Source: CAZJNX01 sp964547415
GTDB lineage: Bacteria; Pseudomonadota; Alphaproteobacteria; Rhizobiales; Amorphaceae
Direction of reading: 5' to 3'
DNA: 8,569 bases
Assembly (NCBI GenBank): GCA_964547415.1
Contig: CAZJNX010000196.1
Coordinates: forward strand, 1-8,569
This document shows, piece after piece, positions 1 through 7,464 of this stretch (positions within the stretch are counted from its first letter, which is position 1; each line of letters opens with the position of its first letter). A program made the translations under genes and the position numbers. Under the pieces are notes generated by a model. It saw only the letters and a program-made list of their open reading frames with translations, was not told the DNA's origin and ran no database searches.

Positions 1-10
1 CGTCCACCGA

Positions 11-1030
11 TCAGCCCCAGGGGCCGGAAGGGTCGCGGGAGCCGCCCGTGTCCGGCACGGAGCCAGAGGGGCCGCCGCGGCTGCCCCACGGGCCACCGGC
101 GCCGCCGCCGCCCGTCCCGCCCCAGGGTCCGGAGGGGGGCGGGGACGGCCGGCTCATGGCCGCGGAGAAGCCGCCGCCCGCGCTGCCGCCGCCGATCTCG
201 GCCGCCTGCTCGCGCAGCGCCGCGATGCGGTTCTGCGTGTTGGGGTGGGTGGAGAAGAGGTTGTCCATCCGGTGGCTGGTGAGCGGGTTCACGATGAACA
301 TGTGGGCGGTCGCCGGGTTCGCCTCCGCCTCGGGGTTCGGGATGCGCTGGCGGCCCTGCTCGAGGCGCGACAGGGCGGAGGCGAGCCACAGCGGGTCCCC
401 GCAGATCTCCCCGCCGAGGCGGTCGGCCGCGTATTCCCGCGTCCGGCTGATGGCCATCTGCACCACCATCGCGGCGAAGGGGGCCACGATCATGGCGATC
501 AGGACGCCGACGAAGCCGAGCGGGTTGTTGCCGTTGCCACGGAAGAAGATGGCGAAGTTCGCCAGCATGGACACGGCGCCCGCGAGCGTCGCGGTGATCG
601 TCATGATGAGGGTGTCGCGGTTCTTGATGTGGGCGAGCTCGTGGGCCATGACGCCGGCCACCTCCTCCCGCGACATCATGTTGAGGAGCCCGCGGGTCGC
701 CGCGACGGCTGCATTCTGGGGGTCGCGGCCGGTGGCGAAGGCGTTGGGCTGGTCCTCGTCGAGGATGTAGACCTTCGGCATGGGCAGGTTCGCCCGCGCC
801 GCGAGGTCCCTGACGAGGCGGTAGTATTCCGGCGCCGACCGCTCGTCCACCTCGCGCGCGTTGTGCATGCGCAGGACGAGCTTGTCGGAGTTCCAGTAGC
901 TGAAGAGGTTCATGGCGAGGGCGATCGCGAGCGCGATCATCATGCCCGACTGCCCGCCGATCAGGAAGCCGACGCCCATGAAGAGCGCGGTCATCCCGGC
1001 CAGCAACATGGCCGTGCGCACGTAGTTCAT
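11..1030 (-). CDS. htpX: Membrane zinc metalloprotease HtpX
   Basis: M48-family zinc endopeptidase of the inner membrane. In characterised bacteria HtpX cuts misfolded membrane proteins, works alongside FtsH and is stress-induced. The 339-residue product has two hydrophobic helices at about residues 6-24 and 28-45. The zinc motif HELAH lies at 130-134 (His130 and His134 ligands, Glu131 catalytic). Two further hydrophobic stretches follow at about 145-163 and 172-193. The motif SRTREYAAD supplies the third ligand, Glu199. The start is chosen because MNYVRTAMLLAGMTALF is the typical rhizobial HtpX N-terminus; the Shine-Dalgarno sequence is weak (GGAC about 8 bases upstream). At 339 residues it is longer than the roughly 290 of E. 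coli HtpX. The excess is a Gly/Pro/Ser tail from about 281 with three GPWG motifs. It is divergent from the DUF1674 gene. The identification is secure; the substrate is unknown. Confidence 0.96.
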   Translation of the reverse strand: MNYVRTAMLLAGMTALFMGVGFLIGGQSGMMIALAIALAMNLFSYWNSDKLVLRMHNAREVDERSAPEYYRLVRDLAARANLPMPKVYILDEDQPNAFATGRDPQNAAVAATRGLLNMMSREEVAGVMAHELAHIKNRDTLIMTITATLAGAVSMLANFAIFFRGNGNNPLGFVGVLIAMIVAPFAAMVVQMAISRTREYAADRLGGEICGDPLWLASALSRLEQGRQRIPNPEAEANPATAHMFIVNPLTSHRMDNLFSTHPNTQNRIAALREQAAEIGGGSAGGGFSAAMSRPSPPPSGPWGGTGGGGAGGPWGSRGGPSGSVPDTGGSRDPSGPWG

Positions 1031-1148
1031 GGCGCTGTCCGACGTCGCTCCGTGTGTCGATGAGGGCCGTTTCCGGGGCCCGCGCGCCGGCGGGTGGGAT
1101 CGCCCGGACGGGCGACCGACTGGCGCTGTCCATCATTCCCGCCTCGGC

Positions 1149-1158
1149 CCTATATCGG
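1149..1158 (+). promoter_or_regulatory. Candidate -10 element for the DUF1674 gene
   Basis: CCTATATCGG on the plus strand fits the alphaproteobacterial RpoH-type -10 pattern CYTATNTNNG at every fixed position. It lies about 58 bases before the ATG at 1216. I see no CTTG-type -35 at the right distance; the nearest sequence is GCTGTCC around 1125-1131. The same bases also form the -10 of the minus-strand htpX candidate, so only one of the two may be real. Confidence 0.2.
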
Positions 1159-1180
1159 ATGATGACCGGCGCGCGGCAAG
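1151..1180 (-). promoter_or_regulatory. Candidate heat-shock-like or housekeeping promoter for htpX
   Basis: Read on the minus strand, CTTGCC (1180-1175) is followed by CCGATATA (1158-1151). As a housekeeping promoter this is TTGCCG, 17 bases, GATATA. As an RpoH-type promoter it is CTTG, 18 bases, CCGATAT, one mismatch from the alphaproteobacterial -10 form CYTATNT. The start point would fall near 1144, leaving a leader of about 110 bases before the htpX ATG. Heat-shock control would suit htpX, but this is pattern matching by eye and is not proved. Confidence 0.35.
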
Positions 1181-1215
1181 CAGCCGCGCGCCTCCCGACG
1201 AGCCGGAGAGGACCG

Positions 1216-1488
<273 letters not shown>

Positions 1489-1583
1489 CGGCCGACGCCG
1501 CCGGTGCCGCCTCGCCCTTGCCGGTCCATGCCGACGGAAAGGCGAAAGGCCGACGGTCCGCCGGCGCCGACCCTTCCGGAACC

Positions 1584-1607
1584 CGCGCCGGGCTCCTGCC
1601 CGGTGCG
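1584..1607. terminator. GC-rich hairpin in the convergent gap, possible two-way transcription end
   Basis: A stem of CGCGCCGGGC (1584-1593) pairs with GCCCGGTGCG (1598-1607) around a TCCT loop. This gives ten pairs including one G-U, six of them a perfect GC core. It lies between the stops of the DUF1674 gene (1488) and the glutamate dehydrogenase gene (1636 on the minus strand), so it is placed to serve both. There is no T-run on either side, so a classical intrinsic terminator is not shown. It may instead be a pause site or a 3'-end-protecting structure. The rest of 1489-1633 holds no gene; it has two copies of GCCGACGG (1530-1537 and 1549-1556). Confidence 0.45.
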
Positions 1608-1633
1608 AGCCCCGACGACCCGGGCCCCGCCCC

Positions 1634-4600
1634 CTATCGCCGGTCCGCGGTGAGGTCCGCGAGGAGGCTCGCCGCCACCGTGAGCCGCGCCACCGTCACC
1701 TCCGCGACGCCCGCGATGTCCTCGATGCTCTCGCGGGTGCGGGCGACAGCGCTCTCGCGGAGCGCGATCCAGTCCGCCACGCGGGCCTCGGCCTCCTCCG
1801 CCTCGCTGTCGCGCACCGCCTGGAGGGTGATCCGGCGGTGGGCCTCCGACAGAACGCGCCGCGCCCGGTCGAGGGCGAGCCCCTCGTAGTAGTCGCCCGG
1901 CGTGAGGCCGGCGGCGAGCCGGTCCAGCCGGCCGAGGGCGAAGGCGGCCTCCACCGCGAAGTAGGTGGCGGCCACCGCCTCGAGCGGCTTCACGCACTCG
2001 TCCGCGACGAGGGTGATGTCGAGGAAGTCGCCCGCGTGGCCGAGGCTCGCCACCTCCCGGGCGAGGGCCTCGGGCACGCCCGCCTCGATCCATGCGCCCG
2101 CCGTCTCCTCGATCGCGGTCCGGCGCGTCTGCGGCAGGAGGCCGTCGACGAGCGCGTCGAGCCGGTCGATCCGCTCGCCGAAGTGGCGGACGGCGTGCTC
2201 CACCCCCCCGTCGAGGGCGAAGTTGCGGATGAACCAGACGGTGCCCTCGATCAGCGTCACCTGCACGGCGCGGTAAAGGGCGAGCTGGACGGCGCCCGGC
2301 ACCTGGTTGTCGAGGGCGTCGATCCGCTCGTTGATCTCCGACAGGTCGAAGACGCCGCGGGCGGCGGCGAAGGCGAGCGCGATCACCTCCACGGTGGCGC
2401 CGGTCTGGTCGCCCACCTTGACCATGAAGGTGGGCCCGCCCCGGTTGATCATGGCGTTGGAGACCATGGTGGCGATGATCTCCCGGCGCAGGCGGTGGCC
2501 GGCGATCTCCTCGGGGAAGCGCTCGTCCATCTGCGGCGGGAAGTAGCGGCGGATCTCGCGGCCGAGGTAGGGATCGTCCGGCACGCCGCTCGCGACGAGA
2601 TCGTCGTAGAGCTTCAGCTTGGCGTAGGCGAGGAGGACGCCGATTTCCGGCCGGCTGAGGCCCTCGCCTGCGGCGGCGCGGCTCGACAGGTCCTGGTCGG
2701 ACGGCAGGAACTCGAGCGCCCGGTCGAGGCCCGCCCGCGCCTCGAGGACGTGCATGAGGCGCATCTGGAAGCCGGCCGCCGCCGCCCCCTCCCGCTCCGA
2801 CAGGGAGATGGCGAGGGTCTGCAGGTAGTTGTTGCGCAGGACGAGGGCCGCCACCTTCTCCGTCATGTCGACGAGGAGGGCGTTCCGGCCCGCCCGGTCG
2901 AGCCGGCCCGCCCGCTCCGCCGCGCCGAGGGCGATCTTGATGTTCACCTCCACGTCGGAGGTGTTGACGCCGGCCGAGTTGTCGATGGCGTCGGAGTTCA
3001 CGCGCCCGCCGCGCCGGGCGAACTCGATGCGGGCGGCCTGGGTCATGCCGAGGTTGGCGCCCTCGCCGATCACCTTGACGCAAAGCTCGTCGGCGGCGAC
3101 GCGCACCGGGTCGTTCGCCTTGTCGCCCACGTCCGCGTTCGTCTCCGCCCGCGCGCGCACGTAGGTGCCGATGCCGCCGAACCACAGGAGGTCCGCCGGC
3201 GCCTTCAGGATCGCGCGGATGAGCTCGGCGGGCGTCAGCTGGCCCGCCTCGATGCCGAGGGCCGCCCGTGCCTCCGGCGACAGGGGCACCGACTTCAGGC
3301 TGCGGGAGAAGACGCCGCCGCCCTTCGAGATCTTCGCCTTGTCGTAGTCCGCCCAGGACGAGCGGGGCTTGTCGAACAGGCGGCGCCGCTCCTCGAAGGA
3401 GACGGCGGGGTCCGGGTCGGGGTCGATGAAGACGTCCCGGTGGTCGAAGGCGGCCACGAGGCGGGTGCAGGGGGACAGGAGCATGCCGTTGCCGAAGACG
3501 TCGCCCGACATGTCGCCCACGCCGATCGCGGTGAAGGGCTCCGACTGGATGTCCCGGTCCATCTCGCGGAAGTGGCGCTTCACCGCCTCCCAGGCGCCGC
3601 GGGCGGTGATGCCCATCGCCTTGTGGTCGTAGCCCTGGGAGCCGCCGGAGGCGAAGGCGTCGCCCAGCCAGAACCCGTTCTTTTCGGAGATGGCGTTCGC
3701 CGTGTCGGAGAAGGTGGCCGTGCCCTTGTCGGCGGCGACGACGAGGTAGGGGTCGTCCCCGTCGTGGCGCTTCACGCGCACGGGCGGGCGGACGGTGCCG
3801 TCGGGCTCGATGTCGTCGGTGACGCCGAGCAGCGAGGAGACGAAGATCTTGTAGGCCTCCCTGCCCTCCTCGAAGAAGGCCTCCCGCTGGGAGCGGTCGG
3901 GCAGGCGCTTCGGAAAGAAGCCGCCCTTGGCGCCGACCGGCACGATGACGGCGTTCTTCACCTGCTGGGCCTTCACGAGGCCGAGGATCTCGGTGCGGAA
4001 GTCCTGCGGCCGGTCCGACCAGCGCAGGCCCCCGCGGGCGACGAAGCCGAAGCGCATGTGGATGCCTTCCACCCGCGGCGAGTAGACCCAGATCTCCCGG
4101 AACGGGCGGGGCTTCGGCATCCCCGTCACCATCTCCGAGAGGATCTTGAAGACGAAGGTCTCCACCGGCCGCCCGTCACCGCCCACCTGGAAGAAGTTGG
4201 TCCGCACGGTGGCGTCGATCACGTTGCGGAAGCGGCGGATGATGGTGTCGTCGTTGAGGCTTTCCACGTCCTCGAGAAGCTCGTTGATCCCGGCGGAGAC
4301 CGAGCGGATCTCCCCGTCCCGCTCCCGGTCCGACAGGTCCGGGTCGAAGCGCACGCGGAAGAGGGACACGAGGGCGCCGGCGAGCTCGGGATGGGCGTTG
4401 AGCGCCTCGGCGATGAAGCCCTGGGAGTAGGGCGTTCCCACCTGCCGCAGGTAGCGGGAGACGGCGCGCAGCATCGCCACCTCGCGCCAGCCGATCCCGG
4501 CGTTGAGGAGAAGGGCGTTGAGCCCGTCACTCTCGGCGAGGCCCTTCCAGACCGCCATGAACATGGAGGTGAGCGCGTCGCCCCGCCGGTCGATGTCGAG

Positions 4601-6478
4601 GGCCGCCCCGCCCGCGCGGCGCAGCGTCATGTCGTGGATGTAGACGGTCGCCTCGCTCTCCGGCGGGACCACGCGGAAGGTCCGCTCGTTGACGACGGTG
4701 AAGCCCATCGCCTCCAGCACCGGCACGCGGGCCGACAGGGGCACCGGCCGGTCACGATGGAAGATCTTGAGGGATCCGGTGGCGTGGTCGTCGGCCTGCC
4801 GCCTCAGGAAGCGGATGGCGACGGGTTCGTCCGCCGACAGGAGGGAGAGGGTGCGGATGTCCTCGATCGCCCCCTCGGCGGCGTAGGTGGCCTGGTAGCT
4901 GGCGGTGAACGCCTCGCCCCAGGTCTCCGCCTTGTGGCGGGTGAGGGGGAGGCGCCGGCCGCGCCGTGCGGCGTTGAGGAGGTCGTCGGTCCAGGTGCGG
5001 ACGATGTCCGCCACCCCGTCCTCGAGCCGGTCCTGGGGGACGACCGGGGTGCCGCCGGCGATGCGCCGCACGATCACGTGGAGGCGGACCAGCGGCCCCT
5101 CCGGAATGTAGGCGTAGCGGGCCGAGATCGTGCCCTCGTAGACCTTCGACAGGAACGCCTCGATGCGCATCCGCGTATCCGTCGAGAAGCGCTCGCGGGG
5201 CACGAACACCATCACCGACACGAAGCGGTCGAACTTGTCGATCCGCGGCAGGACCCGCACCCGCGGCCGCTCCGACAGCTGCAGGATCGCCCGGGCGAAG
5301 GCGGCGAGCAGGTCCTCGTCGATCTGGAACAGCTCGTCCCGCGGGTAGGTCTCGAGGATGTTGAGGAGCGCCTTGCCCGAGTGGGTCGACATGTCGAACC
5401 CGAGGCGGTCCATCACGGAGCGGACCTTGCCGCGCACGTACGGGATCTCGAGGACCGACTTGGTGTAGGCCTCGGAGGTGAACAGGCCCACGATCCGGAG
5501 CTCGCCGGAGAGGTTCCCGTCCCCGTCGAACAGCTTGGCGCCGATGTAGTCGAGGTGGGTGCGGCGGTGGACGCGGGAGCGGGCGTTCGCCTTGGTGATG
5601 ATGAGCGGCTCGGGCTGCTTCAGGAACTCCCGGATCTCCGGGGTCATGGTGACGAGCTCCTCGCCGCGGCGCAGGATGAACAGGTTCGGATCGCGCAGGA
5701 TGCCGAGGCCGCCGTCCTCCACGGGCGTCAGCTCGCCCTCGTCCACCGAGCCCGACAGGGCGTACTCGCGCACGCCGACGATGATGAAGTCGCTCTCGGC
5801 GGCGAGGTCGAGGAGGGAGATCGCCTCCTGCAGCTTGTCGGTGGGGACGGGCGGCGGCGTCTCCTCGTAGCGGCGGATGACCCCGCGGATGCGCCGCCGC
5901 ATGGGCTCCCAGTCGAGGACCGCCCGGCGCACGTCCGTCACCGTCGCCTCGAGGCCGGCGAGGCAGGCCGCCCGCTCGTCCTCGGCGAGGCGGGTGACGT
6001 GGACGTGGATGAGGCTCTCCCGGCTGCGGCCCGCCACGCGCGCCGTGTCGCCGGTGAAGGAGACGATGTCGCCCGCCCCCGTCCGCTCCACGGTGAAGAT
6101 CGGGTGGACGACGAGCTCCACCGTGACGCCCTGCGCCTGCAGCTCGTTCATCACCGAGCCGAACAGGAAGGGCATGTCGTCGTTGAGGATCTCGACGACG
6201 GTGATCGCCTTCTCCTCGCCTTCGACGGCCGGCAGGTTCGGGTCGAACACGCGGATCGAGTGGTTGCCGAGCTTGCGGCGGGAGAAGTGTCCGAACGCCT
6301 CGATCGCCAGCGCGTCGAGCTCGGCCACGGTGTAGCGGGCGACGTCCTCCGCGGCGACGTGGGCGAACATGATCTCGGCGAAGCGCTCGGCCGCCGCCGC
6401 GCCCTCGCCCCCGTTCCCGAGGGCGCGGGCGAGGCCCGTCAGCCGTTCCGTCTTCACCGCTTCGAGGTCCTCGAGCAT
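1634..6478 (-). CDS. gdhB: Large NAD-dependent glutamate dehydrogenase (about 180 kDa class)
   Basis: Oxidatively deaminates glutamate to 2-oxoglutarate, ammonium and NADH in the cytoplasm. The product is 1614 residues, the usual length for this class (called gdhZ in Caulobacter, gdhB in Pseudomonas). The N-terminal half holds ACT-like regulatory domains: about 92-180 (NDDMPFLFGSV at 99), a GLFTSEAY motif at 331-338, one around 405-475, and another near 570-600. The catalytic core follows: GLRWSDRPQDFRTE with Trp820; QQVKN with Lys841 and VGAKGG with Lys851, matching the substrate-binding and catalytic lysines of small GDHs; and GDMSGD with Asp989 as the likely catalytic aspartate. GGIGTY (1101-1106), GEGANLGM (1138-1145) and DNSAGVNTSD (from 1166) belong to the nucleotide-binding part. 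About 1215-1614 is the C-terminal helical domain. The start at 6478 has GGGAG seven bases upstream. An in-frame ATG at 6544 lacks a ribosome site. It looks intact and catabolic, not the assimilatory NADPH enzyme. Confidence 0.96.
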   Translation of the reverse strand: MLEDLEAVKTERLTGLARALGNGGEGAAAAERFAEIMFAHVAAEDVARYTVAELDALAIEAFGHFSRRKLGNHSIRVFDPNLPAVEGEEKAITVVEILNDDMPFLFGSVMNELQAQGVTVELVVHPIFTVERTGAGDIVSFTGDTARVAGRSRESLIHVHVTRLAEDERAACLAGLEATVTDVRRAVLDWEPMRRRIRGVIRRYEETPPPVPTDKLQEAISLLDLAAESDFIIVGVREYALSGSVDEGELTPVEDGGLGILRDPNLFILRRGEELVTMTPEIREFLKQPEPLIITKANARSRVHRRTHLDYIGAKLFDGDGNLSGELRIVGLFTSEAYTKSVLEIPYVRGKVRSVMDRLGFDMSTHSGKALLNILETYPRDELFQIDEDLLAAFARAILQLSERPRVRVLPRIDKFDRFVSVMVFVPRERFSTDTRMRIEAFLSKVYEGTISARYAYIPEGPLVRLHVIVRRIAGGTPVVPQDRLEDGVADIVRTWTDDLLNAARRGRRLPLTRHKAETWGEAFTASYQATYAAEGAIEDIRTLSLLSADEPVAIRFLRRQADDHATGSLKIFHRDRPVPLSARVPVLEAMGFTVVNERTFRVVPPESEATVYIHDMTLRRAGGAALDIDRRGDALTSMFMAVWKGLAESDGLNALLLNAGIGWREVAMLRAVSRYLRQVGTPYSQGFIAEALNAHPELAGALVSLFRVRFDPDLSDRERDGEIRSVSAGINELLEDVESLNDDTIIRRFRNVIDATVRTNFFQVGGDGRPVETFVFKILSEMVTGMPKPRPFREIWVYSPRVEGIHMRFGFVARGGLRWSDRPQDFRTEILGLVKAQQVKNAVIVPVGAKGGFFPKRLPDRSQREAFFEEGREAYKIFVSSLLGVTDDIEPDGTVRPPVRVKRHDGDDPYLVVAADKGTATFSDTANAISEKNGFWLGDAFASGGSQGYDHKAMGITARGAWEAVKRHFREMDRDIQSEPFTAIGVGDMSGDVFGNGMLLSPCTRLVAAFDHRDVFIDPDPDPAVSFEERRRLFDKPRSSWADYDKAKISKGGGVFSRSLKSVPLSPEARAALGIEAGQLTPAELIRAILKAPADLLWFGGIGTYVRARAETNADVGDKANDPVRVAADELCVKVIGEGANLGMTQAARIEFARRGGRVNSDAIDNSAGVNTSDVEVNIKIALGAAERAGRLDRAGRNALLVDMTEKVAALVLRNNYLQTLAISLSEREGAAAAGFQMRLMHVLEARAGLDRALEFLPSDQDLSSRAAAGEGLSRPEIGVLLAYAKLKLYDDLVASGVPDDPYLGREIRRYFPPQMDERFPEEIAGHRLRREIIATMVSNAMINRGGPTFMVKVGDQTGATVEVIALAFAAARGVFDLSEINERIDALDNQVPGAVQLALYRAVQVTLIEGTVWFIRNFALDGGVEHAVRHFGERIDRLDALVDGLLPQTRRTAIEETAGAWIEAGVPEALAREVASLGHAGDFLDITLVADECVKPLEAVAATYFAVEAAFALGRLDRLAAGLTPGDYYEGLALDRARRVLSEAHRRITLQAVRDSEAEEAEARVADWIALRESAVARTRESIEDIAGVAEVTVARLTVAASLLADLTADRR

Positions 6479-6595
6479 TTGGTTTCTCCCGTCGCCCGTC
6501 CCGCCGGTCTCGCCCCCCGTGGTGCGCCGGCTTGACCCCTTCATGCCACGGGCGGATGGCGGGAAAAACACGCCGTCGCGACCTCGAAGCGCCGG

Positions 6596-6609
6596 CCGCC
6601 CGCGGGCGG
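6596..6609. promoter_or_regulatory. Perfect 14-bp palindrome, possible operator between divergent genes
   Basis: CCGCCCGCGGGCGG equals its own reverse complement. It sits about 118 bases before the glutamate dehydrogenase ATG and 76 bases before the AhpD-like gene, inside their shared 207-base control region. A dimeric repressor or activator could bind here and act on both. In DNA this rich in G and C such a palindrome can arise by chance, and I cannot assign it to a known regulator. Confidence 0.25.
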
Positions 6610-6640
6610 GGGTTGCGGCGGGCGGCAGGATCGGCCGAAC

Positions 6641-6670
6641 GTGGCTCCGCGCGGGCGGTGCCCGCGCCAC
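6641..6670 (+). promoter_or_regulatory. Leader hairpin directly before the AhpD-like gene's ribosome site
   Basis: GCGGGC (6651-6656) pairs perfectly with GCCCGC (6660-6665) around a GGT loop. The stem can be extended either to eight pairs (GCGCGGGC with GCCCGCGC) or, with a five-base bulge, by GTGGC (6641-6645) pairing with GCCAC (6666-6670). The structure ends two bases before the AGGGAGGA ribosome site at 6673-6680. If transcription starts upstream, it would stand beside, but not cover, that site. Confidence 0.4.
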
Positions 6671-6685
6671 GAAGGGAGGACAGTC

Positions 6686-7297
6686 ATGGACGAGCGCGCC
6701 CGTTCCGAGACGGACGAGGGGGCCGTCATCGCGCTTGAGCTCGAGCGCGGCGAGCCCCTGTCGGAGGCGACCGAGGCCTACTTCGCCAAGTGCGTCGAGA
6801 AGCTCGGCCTCGTGCCCAACGTGCTGAAGGCATACGCCTTCGACGAGAAGAAGCTGCGCTGCTTCACCGACCTCTACAACGACCTGATGCTCGGCGAGTC
6901 GGGCCTGTCCAAGCTCGAGCGGGAGATGATCGCCGTCGTCGTGTCCGCTGCCAACCGCTGCCATTACTGCCTCGTGGCGCACGGGGCGGCGGTGCGCGAG
7001 CTGTCGGGGGACCCGGAGCTGGGCGAATACATGGCGCTCAACTACCGCGCGGCACCGCTGTCGGACCGCCACCGGGCGATGCTGGACTATGCTTGGAAGC
7101 TGACGACGACGCCCTTCGACGTGGCGGCGGCCGACCGGGAGGCCCTGTCCGCCGAGGGCTTCTCCGACCGGGACATCTGGGACATCGCCTCGGTGGTCGG
7201 CTTCTTCAACATGTCGAACCGGGTGGCGACCGCGACCGAGATGAAGCCGAACCCGGAGTACCACTACCGCGCGCGGGAGCCCGGCGGCGACGGTTGA
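6686..7297 (+). CDS. AhpD-like / carboxymuconolactone decarboxylase-family peroxidase-related protein
   Basis: A 203-residue cytoplasmic all-helical protein of the AhpD-like fold, closest in look to the 'uncharacterized peroxidase-related enzyme' group. The redox motif is ANRCHYCLVAHG: Cys92 and Cys95 form CxxC, with His99 four residues later and Glu80 twelve before the first cysteine. These spacings match the Glu118, Cys130, Cys133 and His137 set of Mycobacterium tuberculosis AhpD. The position of AhpD His132, just before the second cysteine, is Tyr94 here. It probably acts as a thiol-disulfide or peroxide-reducing enzyme; the substrate is unknown and no ahpC is in the window. The start at 6686 has a strong ribosome site (AGGGAGGA, five-base spacing). 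A longer frame from 6641 begins inside the leader hairpin and is not favoured. The gene is divergent from glutamate dehydrogenase and followed by a terminator. No signal peptide or membrane segment. Confidence 0.9.
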   Translation: MDERARSETDEGAVIALELERGEPLSEATEAYFAKCVEKLGLVPNVLKAYAFDEKKLRCFTDLYNDLMLGESGLSKLEREMIAVVVSAANRCHYCLVAHGAAVRELSGDPELGEYMALNYRAAPLSDRHRAMLDYAWKLTTTPFDVAAADREALSAEGFSDRDIWDIASVVGFFNMSNRVATATEMKPNPEYHYRAREPGGDG

Positions 7298-7333
7298 GGG
7301 CGCCCGTGACCCGCCACGGGAGCGCCGGGCTTG

Positions 7334-7385
7334 CCGCCCGTCCGGCGCGTGTCGCGCAAGCGGTTGGCGGCGGGCGGGCTTTTTT
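7334..7385 (+). terminator. Probable intrinsic terminator after the AhpD-like gene
   Basis: CCGCCCG (7334-7340) can pair with CGGGCGG (7371-7377), and a run of six T follows at 7380-7385. A smaller perfect hairpin, GCGCG-TGT-CGCGC (7345-7357), fits inside the loop. GCCCG (7336-7340) can alternatively pair with CGGGC at 7375-7379, directly against the T-run. An overlapping alternative stem joins GCGCCGG (7322-7328) to CCGGCGC (7342-7348). The T-run is the only one in this GC-rich gap, which supports a real terminator although the exact fold is ambiguous. Confidence 0.55.
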
Positions 7386-7393
7386 GCCATAAG
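7364..7393 (+). promoter_or_regulatory. Candidate promoter for the membrane-protein gene, overlapping the terminator
   Basis: TTGGCG (7364-7369) and CATAAG (7388-7393) are 18 bases apart, each with four of six bases matching the housekeeping consensus. The start point would be near 7400, about 65 bases before the ATG at 7465. The -35 lies in the 3' arm region of the upstream terminator and the -10 directly follows its T-run. By-eye prediction. Confidence 0.35.
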
Positions 7394-7464
7394 GCGGGGG
7401 CCGCGCCTGCTTGTCGCGGTCCGCGGCCGGCGGCGGCCGGATTCCCCTCGAGGAGCGCCCCAGG

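Noticed and set aside
1054..1215. An N-terminal extension of the DUF1674 protein starting at GTG 1054.
   Set aside because: No ribosome site, an Arg/Ala-rich product unlike the family, and it would cover the divergent promoter region. ATG 1216 has GGAGAGG at the right spacing.
1838..6535. A 4.7-kb open reading frame on the plus strand, antisense to glutamate dehydrogenase, with a 1565-residue product.
   Set aside because: Its translation is low-complexity, rich in Gly, Asp, Val, His and Arg, and matches no family. The opposite strand encodes a complete, motif-bearing NAD-glutamate dehydrogenase. Strong GC bias at third codon positions removes stops from this antisense frame, so it is a shadow.
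6528..6552. A sigma-54-like sequence on the minus strand, TGGCATGAAGGGGTCA, in front of glutamate dehydrogenase.
   Set aside because: The GG at -24 is present, but the required GC at -12 reads TC, so it does not meet the consensus.
6532..6560. TTGACC as a -35 for the AhpD-like gene.
   Set aside because: The -35 is good but the sequence 17 bases later (GATGGC) does not resemble a -10 element. It would also need an unusually long leader.
6479..7390. Extension of the glutamate dehydrogenase frame upstream to 7390, adding 304 residues.
   Set aside because: It runs through the AhpD-like gene on the opposite strand and across the divergent control region. The added residues are antisense to that gene. 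The ATG at 6478 has a good ribosome site and gives the normal family length.
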